Positions 16,653 through 23,109 of a stretch of DNA of 43,336 nt are shown piece by piece. A program made the position numbers and the translations under genes. The stretch covers positions 1 to 43,336 of the forward strand of contig JBDHUM010000005.1 in the NCBI GenBank assembly GCA_039809125.1. The letters are read 5' to 3'. Position 1 is the stretch's first letter. Every line of letters starts with the position of its first letter. The notes under the pieces were generated by a model. That model was not told the origin of the DNA. It was given only the letters and a program-made list of their open reading frames with translations, and did no database searches. The stretch comes from SZUA-359 sp039809125. Its GTDB lineage: Bacteria; Patescibacteriota; Saccharimonadia; Saccharimonadales; Saccharimonadaceae.

Positions 16653-17813
16653 TTACTCAGTCCTTCCTTTCGCCAGGTCATCAACTCTAATCGGCAGCAG
16701 CCCTTCAGCCTCCATTTGATCTAGTACGAGACGCGTTAGATCGTTGTCGATGAAGTTTATACTATACTCGCGGCCACCTTCTTTTAGCGTAGTCAGGTAG
16801 CCAGCATCGCGCATTTTCTTAATTTGGTTAGCAACCGCAGAAGGCACAACATCTTTGTCCCACAGGTCGGCAATGTCAGCTGCTTTAATGGTCTTCTTAC
16901 GCACGGCGCGTTCCAATATACTCGTCTCCAGTCTTGTCAGCACCCCAGCCGAGTTGAGACGTGATATAGCCGGTAAGAGCAGTTTGCCGTTCACGAAATT
17001 ACTATCTGCTAGGCGCAATGTTTTCTCGGTTTCGTCTTTTATACCGCTTAGGAAATATTCGCTCCAGTCAAGTAAGCCCGTGTCATCACCCCTATCTGCA
17101 CGTTCCAACATGTCGTAGTATTTGTAGCGGTCACCAGCGAACACAGCTGTCGGATTAAATAGGCGGAGTGTGTTTGGTTCAATGTACCCCTTCTTGCAAA
17201 GCATTGCGTATGTCAGAAGCCGCACGGTACGGCCGTTACCATTGCCGAACGGGTGAATCCATACGAACCGGTGGTGTGCCAGTGCGATCTTAAGTAGCTC
17301 ATCGCGGCTATTCGTATCACTGCCTATATATTCAATAAGCTCGCGCATCAAGTCGGCTACATCGTAGTGTGACGGTGGAGTATGCTTTGAATTTGCAATT
17401 GAGACATCTTTAGTACGGAAACCACCAGTGTGGTCATCGCCTTCGCGGGTCAAACCACTAACGACAATTTTATGGAGCTCAAGTATGAAATCACGGCTTA
17501 TTGGCATGGCTGCAATATGCTCGTCAATAAAGTCGAGCGCATGCATGAGGTTGATGATTTCCTTCATGCTCTCATCCTCATTTTGCACATTTTCGCTTTT
17601 TCGAGCGCGCTTTTCCACGAAGCCTGCAAGTGTCGTATGATTGCCTTCGATACGAGCACTAGATAGCGCTTCGATGATATGGAAAAGATTTTTGAGTTGT
17701 ACGAATATCTGTTGGCTTGTTGAACTAGAGACGCTACGTCCTCGCAAGTGTTCTAGCTGAATTATGATGTCCGTTAACTTCGAATTGTAGTTCGGCTCTG
17801 GCGTTTTGATCAT
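16653..17813 (-). CDS. Fic-family protein with inhibitory motif and C-terminal winged helix
   Basis: 386 residues. The Fic motif HPFGNGNGRTVR (about 184-195) keeps the catalytic His, the anion-hole GNGR and the second Arg, but has Asn where HPFx(D/E)GNGR enzymes have the metal-binding acid; this variant is common in the family. At 51-58, SSARIEGN fits the (S/T)xxxE(G/N) inhibitory motif of N-terminally autoinhibited (class II) Fic proteins. The C-terminal 90 residues look like a winged helix. It probably transfers AMP or another nucleotide part to a target. It is the first gene of the defence operon, 1 base before the helicase. A weak -10 (TACAGT, 17825-17820) ends 6 bases before ATG, so it may start the transcript and regulate its own promoter. 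Confidence 0.92.
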   Translation of the reverse strand: MIKTPEPNYNSKLTDIIIQLEHLRGRSVSSSTSQQIFVQLKNLFHIIEALSSARIEGNHTTLAGFVEKRARKSENVQNEDESMKEIINLMHALDFIDEHIAAMPISRDFILELHKIVVSGLTREGDDHTGGFRTKDVSIANSKHTPPSHYDVADLMRELIEYIGSDTNSRDELLKIALAHHRFVWIHPFGNGNGRTVRLLTYAMLCKKGYIEPNTLRLFNPTAVFAGDRYKYYDMLERADRGDDTGLLDWSEYFLSGIKDETEKTLRLADSNFVNGKLLLPAISRLNSAGVLTRLETSILERAVRKKTIKAADIADLWDKDVVPSAVANQIKKMRDAGYLTTLKEGGREYSINFIDNDLTRLVLDQMEAEGLLPIRVDDLAKGRTE

Positions 17814-17829
17814 ATGTCTACTGTATCAC

Positions 17830-17850
17830 AGTACTTCACTCGTGAATACT
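17830..17850. promoter_or_regulatory. Inverted repeat over the Fic/defence operon promoter
   Basis: TTCACTCGTGAA forms TTCAC/GTGAA arms around a 2-base centre, with flanking AGTA/TACT extending the symmetry with a one-base offset. It lies 17-37 bases upstream of the Fic start, where the -35 region of the minus-strand promoter should be. Further TTCAC-containing sequence follows at 17850-17905 (two TATTTCACT copies). It is a candidate operator for the XRE protein or the Fic winged helix. No experimental support. Confidence 0.4.
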
Positions 17851-17914
17851 ACATTATTTCACTCATTTTTTATTTTTACAGGGGCGATATTTCACTTTTG
17901 CTTGTCGTCATATT

Positions 17915-18703
17915 TCATTCCTCATACCTCATCGGCAAGCTATGGGACTCCAGCTCCTCCTCCCAGTCCACCTCCTCGGGTCTGAGCCACACTTTCTTCT
18001 CGCCGCTCAGTAGTCGTTCTCTGGTGGTTGTAAACACGAGGAAGTCCGCCCATAAGTCTTCGGTCATTCTCACCACTCTCTTCTCGGTGTTCTGGTTGCC
18101 GCAGACAATGAGCAGATGCGGGTAGGTATACTCATCGTTCTCATCAGCATAGTCAATATGCTGGTTAATACGCCGTCTAATCTTCCAACTCTCATGACGC
18201 TCAGGGAAGTACTCCATAAAGTAGTCTGGGATTTTGTCTGTCTTACCGACAAACTTGGCAAAGGGCGGCGGCGTCAAGTAGAAATCATCGCTTCCTAACT
18301 GGTATTTGGTATAGAGTATGAGCTTGTCGTCGTATTGCCGCCGAATCGCTCGTGCCACAGTGCCAAGTAAGAACTGTTCATCTATCTGCTCATCTGTGAA
18401 GGTTTTGTTCTTGTAGTGGAGCTGTGTTCGTTCATGCCCAAGTTTCTTAAGATACCGTATACCGAGTGGTGCTAAATAGTAAATAACTGGTCTCTGCCGC
18501 AATCTATACGTCTTGTCATACATCTTTACGACATACCCTCGATCAACTAAGACACTGAGTCTCTCATATACCGTTGATCTATCTTTCCCTATACTCTCTG
18601 CTACAACATCACTACTCACAAACCGATACTTTCTAACAGCCAATAATAACGTCACCTGACTATCCGAAATCTTGTACCTTGTTTTTGGCTCATACCGCTT
18701 CAT
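17915..18703 (-). CDS. Replication-relaxation-like protein with N-terminal winged helix
   Basis: 262 residues. The first 90 residues form a winged-helix domain (SDVVAESIGKDRSTVYERLSVLVDRGYV), followed by a domain with PPPFAKFVGKTDKIPDYFMEYF and then SWKIRRRINQHIDY. This order, winged helix then an I-P-D core and a K-I-x-x-Y-like helix, resembles the replication-relaxation family found on plasmids and integrative elements. A role in copying or controlling the circular element is therefore likely, but I rely on remembered family shape. ATG at 18703 is the only reasonable start. It is divergent from the recombinase operon across a 170-base gap with a DnaA-box match. Confidence 0.65.
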   Translation of the reverse strand: MKRYEPKTRYKISDSQVTLLLAVRKYRFVSSDVVAESIGKDRSTVYERLSVLVDRGYVVKMYDKTYRLRQRPVIYYLAPLGIRYLKKLGHERTQLHYKNKTFTDEQIDEQFLLGTVARAIRRQYDDKLILYTKYQLGSDDFYLTPPPFAKFVGKTDKIPDYFMEYFPERHESWKIRRRINQHIDYADENDEYTYPHLLIVCGNQNTEKRVVRMTEDLWADFLVFTTTRERLLSGEKKVWLRPEEVDWEEELESHSLPMRYEE

Positions 18704-18795
18704 ACATTTGCCTTATATGTATATATAAAGAAAGGAGAGAAAAGAGCTAACAGAGAAAAAACAACAAAATGTATGGTATTTGCATAGTGGGGATT

Positions 18796-18804
18796 TTATC
18801 CACA
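18796..18804 (+). promoter_or_regulatory. Perfect DnaA-box match in the divergent gap (possible origin)
   Basis: TTATCCACA, the consensus 9-mer, lies in the 170-base noncoding gap between the replication-relaxation-like gene and the recombinase operon. The gap has an A/T-rich, purine-rich stretch at 18717-18775. One box does not make an origin, and no iterons are obvious beyond the 10-bp repeats at 18830 and 18852. Confidence 0.45.
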
Positions 18805-18823
18805 GGAATTTAGCATAAAAGTA

Positions 18824-18861
18824 TTGCAACTATTCATATTCGGGTGGTATACTATTCATAT
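18824..18861 (+). promoter_or_regulatory. Promoter of the recombinase operon with 10-bp direct repeats
   Basis: -35 TTGCAA (18824-18829), an 18-bp spacer and -10 TATACT (18848-18853). The decamer CTATTCATAT occurs at 18830-18839 and again at 18852-18861, 22 bp apart (two helical turns). One copy fills the spacer and the other overlaps the start of transcription, a layout expected of an operator for cooperative repression. Confidence 0.55.
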
Positions 18862-18886
18862 AAAGCATAGTTGATTGGGCAAAATT

Positions 18887-19075
18887 ATGTCAAGAACAGC
18901 GGGGTCAAAAAACAAGACGAAACCAGTAACCGAAGGGGTATTCGTTTATGCGCTGGAACAACGCATGCGAATCATAGCCGATCTGGTTGTTGAGCGAATT
19001 TTAGAAGATCAGGACGTGGGAGCCAAGATAGCTACTATCCTGAACATAGGAGCGGACGATGCAGCCAAACAGTGA
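18887..19075 (+). CDS. Small basic protein upstream of the recombinase (possible directionality factor)
   Basis: 62 residues from ATG 18887; TTG at 18875 would add four residues. The N-terminus SRTAGSKNKTKP is basic and probably disordered; the rest (YALEQRMRIIADLVVERIL, then VGAKIATILNI) is helical. It overlaps the recombinase start by 17 bases and shares its promoter. Small genes next to serine recombinases often encode recombination directionality factors, so that role is a fair guess, but there is no motif to prove it. Confidence 0.6.
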   Translation: MSRTAGSKNKTKPVTEGVFVYALEQRMRIIADLVVERILEDQDVGAKIATILNIGADDAAKQ

Positions 19076-20744
19076 AAGAATCGGCCTGCTTGCTATACGA
19101 GTATCATCTGGTAAACAGAAACGCGAGGGCGATTCGCCGGAGGAGCAGCGGCAACGAGGCGAGAGCCTTGCAAGGACGCAGAATATACAGATTATCGATT
19201 CGGTCGTTTTGGTTGAGTCGGCATCACACGAAGAACAGCCAATGCAGGCAATTGTTGAAAAGTGCCGAGAGAATCCAGCAATCGAAGTTGTTCTCATTAA
19301 GGCCATTGATCGTTTCACCCGTGGCGGTTCGGGCGCATACATTAAGCTCAAAGAACAGCTTGACGAGCTCAATGTAACACTTATCGATACATTTGGTATT
19401 ATCGATACTCGACGTGTCAATACATTGGAGTATACAGGTTTTAAGTACTACTGGAGCGACTATAGCCCCAGTTTCAAGAGCGAGATACTCGAGGCCGAAC
19501 ACGCCAAGGACGAACTACGTGACATCATGACGCGTATGATCGGTGCTCAGATCCGCTACACGCAACTGGGCTATTGGATGCGAATGCCGCCCTACGGCTT
19601 CGTGAGCGAAATGGTTGATAGCAACCACGGTAAGCGCATGATACTCAAGCCGCATCCCGAGGAGTCTGTATTTATTCGCCGGGTTTTTGAAATGAGAGCT
19701 CAAGGTATCTATAGTAACCAAGAGATCGCCGATACCTGCAATGGACTTGGGTTTAGGACACGCAAGACGATTGTGCGTGATCGATATGACCCTTCAAAGA
19801 TCAAGAGCGTGCATGGCGGGAAGCTGATGGACGAGAAGATGGTTGATCGTTTCATCCACCGACTGATTTATGCTGGTGTAATTCAGGAGAAATGGACGCA
19901 TGACAAGCCGGTTAAGGCACAGTTTGACGGCTTAGTGTCGATAGATATGTTTAACGACGCTAATCACGGCAAATATATCATTGAACTCAACAGCAACAGA
20001 GTAACTGTTCACCGTAGAGAGCTGCCGGAATGGCAGAAGATCAAAAAGATTATCAATGACAAGTTTCCGTACAAGAAAGTCATAGGCTGCCCCTACTGCG
20101 GAAAGCCGCTGTCCGGAAGTGCGGCGCGTGGCAAAATGGGCAAATATTATCCAGCCTACCATTGTTCTCGTAACGGTCACTATTTTAGAAAGCCGCTTGC
20201 TGACTTTGATGCTGCAATCGAGCGTTTCATAAAGAGTATTGAGATCGCACCAGAGTACATAGATAAGCTGACTCAAATGATAGCCGAATCGTATGAAGAA
20301 AAAGTCTCACGAACTACCCAAGACAATGACAAGCTTATTGAGCAGAAACAAGCTCTCGAAGCACAAATCCGCGTCACGCTTGATCATATGAAGATACTGA
20401 CGAGTGAGACGGCAATAAAGTACATGGAAAACGATATCGTAAGCACGGAGAAGCAAATCAAAGCGCTCGATGAACAGTTGCTCTGTCAGGCCGAGAACAC
20501 CGTCGATATGGAACAGGTTTTACAATACGCGAAGTACCTGTTGAAACACCTCTACGAACTTGTATTTAACACTAGTAACCCGCTCCGCCGCTCGGCATTT
20601 TTTGCTCTCATATTCAACGCTATGCCAACGTACGCTGATATAGACTTTGAAACACCAAAAAACAGCCCGCCAACAGATATGAACGGACTGTTTCAGGTAG
20701 CACTGGGCTACAAATCTACACTTGGAGGGCCAGGAGAGACTTGA
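19059..20744 (+). CDS. Large serine recombinase (integrase) ending inside tRNA-Lys
   Basis: 561 residues as integrated. The resolvase domain starts IGLLAIRVSSGKQ, with the catalytic Ser at about residue 16 and DRFTRGGS near 87. A recombinase domain (PPYGFVSEM, around 180) follows, then a zinc-ribbon-like stretch (CPYCGKPLSGS near 343) and a coiled coil (about 405-490). AGGAG lies 6 bases before ATG. The last codons, GGG CCA GGA GAG ACT TGA, lie inside tRNA-Lys, so the final four residues (PGET) and stop come from host sequence. In the excised circle the frame would continue into 5860-5997 and give 602 residues. Promoter at 18824-18853; small coupled gene upstream. Confidence 0.93.
   Translation: MQPNSERIGLLAIRVSSGKQKREGDSPEEQRQRGESLARTQNIQIIDSVVLVESASHEEQPMQAIVEKCRENPAIEVVLIKAIDRFTRGGSGAYIKLKEQLDELNVTLIDTFGIIDTRRVNTLEYTGFKYYWSDYSPSFKSEILEAEHAKDELRDIMTRMIGAQIRYTQLGYWMRMPPYGFVSEMVDSNHGKRMILKPHPEESVFIRRVFEMRAQGIYSNQEIADTCNGLGFRTRKTIVRDRYDPSKIKSVHGGKLMDEKMVDRFIHRLIYAGVIQEKWTHDKPVKAQFDGLVSIDMFNDANHGKYIIELNSNRVTVHRRELPEWQKIKKIINDKFPYKKVIGCPYCGKPLSGSAARGKMGKYYPAYHCSRNGHYFRKPLADFDAAIERFIKSIEIAPEYIDKLTQMIAESYEEKVSRTTQDNDKLIEQKQALEAQIRVTLDHMKILTSETAIKYMENDIVSTEKQIKALDEQLLCQAENTVDMEQVLQYAKYLLKHLYELVFNTSNPLRRSAFFALIFNAMPTYADIDFETPKNSPPTDMNGLFQVALGYKSTLGGPGET
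20723..20729. repeat. Right attachment core (attR), TGGAGGG
   Basis: Seven bases shared with 5853-5859. They are the tRNA-Lys CCA end, discriminator and last acceptor bases on the complementary strand, and at the same time codons for Leu-Gly-Gly of the recombinase. Identity stops on both sides: TT versus AT before it, CC versus TC after it. Confidence 0.7.
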
Positions 20745-20799
20745 ACTCTCGACACCCTGCTTAAGAGGCAGGTGCTCTAACCAGCTGAGCTACTGGCCC
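20723..20799 (-). tRNA. tRNA-Lys (anticodon CUU)
   Basis: 77 bases including encoded CCA. All arms pair: acceptor GGGCCAG/CTGGCCC, D arm GCTC/GAGC, anticodon arm CCTGC/GCAGG with loop CTCTTAA (anticodon CTT), T arm GAGAG/CTCTC with TTCAAGT. The discriminator is U, unusual for tRNA-Lys. Its 3' end is the integration target, and 22 bases overlap the recombinase gene on the other strand. Its natural terminator appears to have been moved to 5813-5838 by the insertion; transcription would now run antisense to the recombinase unless processing or another stop intervenes. Confidence 0.95.
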
Positions 20800-20818
20800 A
20801 TGAGTTGTATCAGGGGCC

Positions 20819-20847
20819 AGTATAGCAAATTTATAGTGCACTGTCTA
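20819..20847 (-). promoter_or_regulatory. Promoter of tRNA-Lys
   Basis: On the minus strand, -35 TAGACA (20847-20842), a 17-bp spacer and -10 TATACT (20824-20819), about 19 bases before the mature tRNA 5' end. It lies outside the element, so the tRNA keeps its promoter after integration. Confidence 0.6.
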
Positions 20848-20858
20848 TAAGCGAGCGA

Positions 20859-21359
20859 CTAGTAGCTGCGGCTTGGTGAATAGTATGGGCTAGTGCTTCT
20901 TGACCTTTCTTGAAGACTAGAAAATATGCCAAGTGAAATCGCAGCAATAACAAGTATAACGTAGAGTGCACCAAGAACGAGAGTCACAATAAATAGAGTT
21001 TTAGTATATTGCTGATCGCGTGGTGTTGCCGCTAGTGGTTGACCCTCTCCATCAATTTTATTGCCGATTGCGAGCAGGAAGAAGTCAACAAGTGTCCAAA
21101 TTCCAAGAACAATAGCAATTACATATCCTACCAAAATAAGCATCAATGGTAGTGATGCGACAGCCAATCCAAATCGAACCCAACCTTGGGTCTTGTTGCC
21201 GAGGTATAGCTGGTGTACACCGAAGTAGCCAAAACTAAGCAAAAGTCCGAAGGCGGCAAGTAGGTTGCGTGGTTGGTTACTCAGTGGAGCCGGTTGAGTA
21301 TTGGCTGTGACTGAGTTTTGGGGAGCTTCATTAGCAGCATTAGTAGTGTTGTTGTCCAT
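20859..21359 (-). CDS. TM2-domain membrane protein
   Basis: 166 residues. After a 30-residue Asn/Pro-rich N-terminus comes a TM2 domain: LLLSFGYFGVHQLYLGNKTQGW, a turn, then a second hydrophobic helix and DFFLLAIGNKIDGEG. A third membrane helix near 120-145 precedes a Ser/Tyr-rich tail. The G-x-H-x-x-Y-L-G-x-x-x-x-G pattern is diagnostic. Function unknown in the family. GGAG lies 5 bases before ATG. It is the first non-tRNA gene to the right of the element. Confidence 0.9.
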   Translation of the reverse strand: MDNNTTNAANEAPQNSVTANTQPAPLSNQPRNLLAAFGLLLSFGYFGVHQLYLGNKTQGWVRFGLAVASLPLMLILVGYVIAIVLGIWTLVDFFLLAIGNKIDGEGQPLAATPRDQQYTKTLFIVTLVLGALYVILVIAAISLGIFSSLQERSRSTSPYYSPSRSY

Positions 21360-21453
21360 ACGTTCTCCATTTATTAATATGATAGTTATACTATAGCACC
21401 ACGCTATATTGAAAGAAAGTTGTGCTATACTTAACAGAGTAAGTGTACTAAAT

Positions 21454-21530
21454 GCACCCGTAGCTCAGTGGATTAGAGCATCTGTCTTCGGAACAGAGGG
21501 TCGTAGGTTCGAATCCTTCCGGGTGTACCA
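21454..21530 (+). tRNA. tRNA-Arg (anticodon UCG)
   Basis: 77 bases with encoded CCA: acceptor GCACCCG/CGGGTGT (first pair G-U), anticodon arm TCTGT/ACAGA with loop CTTCGGA (anticodon TCG), T-loop GTTCGAATC. A TATACT -10 box lies at 21426-21431. A strong terminator begins within its ACCA end. A 14-base copy of its 3' end recurs at 21682-21695. Confidence 0.95.
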
Positions 21531-21569
21531 CAAAAAATAGGCTAGCATGTCTAGCCTATTTTTTGTGGT
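21527..21569 (+). terminator. Terminator of tRNA-Arg
   Basis: Perfect 19-bp stem (ACCACAAAAAATAGGCTAG with CTAGCCTATTTTTTGTGGT) around loop CATGT. The A and T tracts are part of the stem and the 5' arm includes the tRNA ACCA end. It could work in both directions. Confidence 0.85.
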
Positions 21570-21681
21570 AGCATGCTGCAAGCATGCGAGAACCGACGAA
21601 GTAGGTACGGTAGAGCGAGCAAAAGAACGCGAAAGCTTGCTTTCGACCGTTTGTAAGCGGAGGAGACTTTAGCCGATATTA

Positions 21682-21695
21682 TTCCGGGTGTACCA
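21682..21695 (+). repeat. Duplicate of the tRNA-Arg 3' end
   Basis: TTCCGGGTGTACCA repeats 21517-21530, 165 bases downstream, followed by ATTTTT. The bases between (21570-21681) hold no gene but two small hairpins (GCATGCT/AGCATGC near 21571 and CGAAAG/CTTTCG near 21631). This looks like a scar of an old integration at tRNA-Arg, or a tandem copy of the tRNA tail. Confidence 0.65.
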
Positions 21696-21816
21696 ATTTT
21701 TATGACTGCACTTAACCTGTTTTCTATGCCAAAACAAGAAGAATCTAGCATTTTTAGTATTTTGAGTAAGATATACTAGGTATAGTAAAGGAATAGAACT
21801 AATCGAAGTATAATCT

Positions 21817-22365
21817 ATGAAACTAATCATACTTTTTGGGCCGCCAGCTGTGGGTAAGGCAACTGTAGGTGATCGTATTGAAAAACTAACTGACTTTCGC
21901 ATGTTTCATAACCATATGGCGACCGATGGTATTATGCATATTTTCGGAAAAAATTCTGAAAGTGAAAGCAGGCTCAGTCGTGAGGTCCGAAGTTTGATTA
22001 TTGAGGAGGCAGCAAAAACAAATAAAAACCTTATTTTTACTTATGTATGGAATTTCGCAAATCCACGTGGAAAGAACAATATCGATCACTACAAACAACT
22101 CTACGAGCAGCGCGGTGGCAGCGTACATTTTGTTGAATTGTTTGCCCCGCTAGAAGAACGCGTGCGTCGCGCTGACTCAACCGAGCGATGGCAGCGAAAA
22201 TATCATTCAGCTGATGGCAAGGAAGTACGTGAGCTAGAACATACGAGGTATTTCATAAGCCCAAAGCCATTCTACTACCCAGAACACTATCACGAGCTTG
22301 ATACTACAAACCAATCGGCTGATGAGACAGCCGCCGAGATTGTACGTTTACTAGCCGATTATTAG
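21817..22365 (+). CDS. P-loop NTPase / kinase-like protein
   Basis: 182 residues. The N-terminus LIILFGPPAVGKATVG is a Walker A loop as in small-molecule kinases (shikimate or adenylylsulfate kinase-like AAA_33 group). HNHMATDG follows at the usual substrate-binding position. ERVRRADSTERWQRKYHS looks like the Arg-rich lid. The substrate is unknown. A TATAAT box lies only 2 bases before this ATG, so the transcript may start from TATAGT near 21780 instead. It ends tail-to-tail with the HAD gene, overlapping it by 4 bases. Confidence 0.8.
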   Translation: MKLIILFGPPAVGKATVGDRIEKLTDFRMFHNHMATDGIMHIFGKNSESESRLSREVRSLIIEEAAKTNKNLIFTYVWNFANPRGKNNIDHYKQLYEQRGGSVHFVELFAPLEERVRRADSTERWQRKYHSADGKEVRELEHTRYFISPKPFYYPEHYHELDTTNQSADETAAEIVRLLADY

Positions 22366-22940
22366 CGCAAATTCTCAGTAAGTATTTCTTGTAGGTTTAT
22401 GCGCAGTGAATCGACGTCAGAGTAAACGATAGCATGCATACCGATCTTTTCTGCTGCTTTCACATGTCTTGGGTTGTCATCAATAAATACGCATTCATCG
22501 GATGACGCAGAAAGTTTCTGCATTACATATTCAAATATTTCCGATTGCGGTTTGATCAAACCGACTTCGCTTGATATGGTGATTTGGTCAAAATATTTTT
22601 CAAGGTCGTATTTAGCAAGTTCGTTACGCAGATAACTTGATGATGAATTTGAAAGCAGTGCAATTTTGTACGTATCTTTTAATGTTGCTGCAACATAATC
22701 GACAAGTTCTTTGTTAAGGAGATTACCCGATTCCATTTCATACTCAATGGTTTTAGTTGGCTGTCCGGAAATGGTACTGAGCGCCTCGAAAAACTCTTGG
22801 TCTGAATAGTTACCATTGTCGTGGAGTTTTGTGGCGGCAAGGATTTTGCTCTCATGACCATAGCTATGCTTTTTGAGCCAACCATCAAAACCGTCGGTAC
22901 GAAAAACACCAAAGAAATCGAATATAATGACTTTGATCAT
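22362..22940 (-). CDS. HAD-superfamily hydrolase
   Basis: 192 residues from ATG 22940. The open frame extends 61 codons further upstream, but this start is favoured because a TATACT box (22952-22947) ends 6 bases before it and the conserved HAD strand starts there. Motif I is IFDFFGVF, with the nucleophile Asp but Phe-Phe where DxDG enzymes have the second Asp, as in the epoxide-hydrolase/YihX-like subgroup. Motif II is ALLSNSS, motif III GLIKPQSEIF, motif IV VFIDDNPRHV. The alpha-helical cap lies between. Probably a small phosphatase; substrate unknown. Confidence 0.85.
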   Translation of the reverse strand: MIKVIIFDFFGVFRTDGFDGWLKKHSYGHESKILAATKLHDNGNYSDQEFFEALSTISGQPTKTIEYEMESGNLLNKELVDYVAATLKDTYKIALLSNSSSSYLRNELAKYDLEKYFDQITISSEVGLIKPQSEIFEYVMQKLSASSDECVFIDDNPRHVKAAEKIGMHAIVYSDVDSLRINLQEILTENLR

Positions 22941-23109
22941 AGTGACAGTATATAGTATCTTTCGTTGGTTGAATGAGCTGAAAGTAGAAAATAAAAAAAT
23001 GCTACAGTTACGTTTAGTGATGTGGAAATTTTTGACGACTATACGCACAGCTGAGTCTAAATTTATATCTGGTAAATACAAGCGAAATGTAGTATCATAA
23101 CAGGAGTTT

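Larger units (their letters stand above)
5853..20729. mobile_element. Integrated element of about 14.9 kb in tRNA-Lys, carrying a putative defence operon
   Basis: The ends are defined by the direct repeat TGGAGGG at 5853-5859 and 20723-20729. The right copy is the 3' end of tRNA-Lys(CUU). The element carries a large serine recombinase ending inside the tRNA, a small gene before it, a replication-relaxation-like gene, a PLD-like gene, an XRE regulator and a six-gene Fic/helicase/methylase operon. Three facts support the boundaries: the recombinase frame continues perfectly across the joined ends; the tRNA terminator hairpin lies just outside the left end; and the flanking Nudix gene and the tRNA on the right are ordinary chromosomal genes. 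There are no conjugation genes, so it would need a helper for transfer. The 7-bp core alone would be weak evidence. Confidence 0.8.

Noticed and set aside
16652..16684. Helicase start at ATG 16684
   Set aside because: It would overlap the Fic gene by 32 bases. ATG 16651 follows the Fic stop by one base with a ribosome-binding stretch and matches the start of the conserved PLD domain.
6638..17813. Naming the operon DISARM
   Set aside because: It shares a methylase, an SNF2 helicase and a PLD domain with DISARM, but the defining DrmA helicase and DrmB (DUF1998) proteins are absent, the PLD is fused to the helicase, and Fic plus two large unknown genes are extra.
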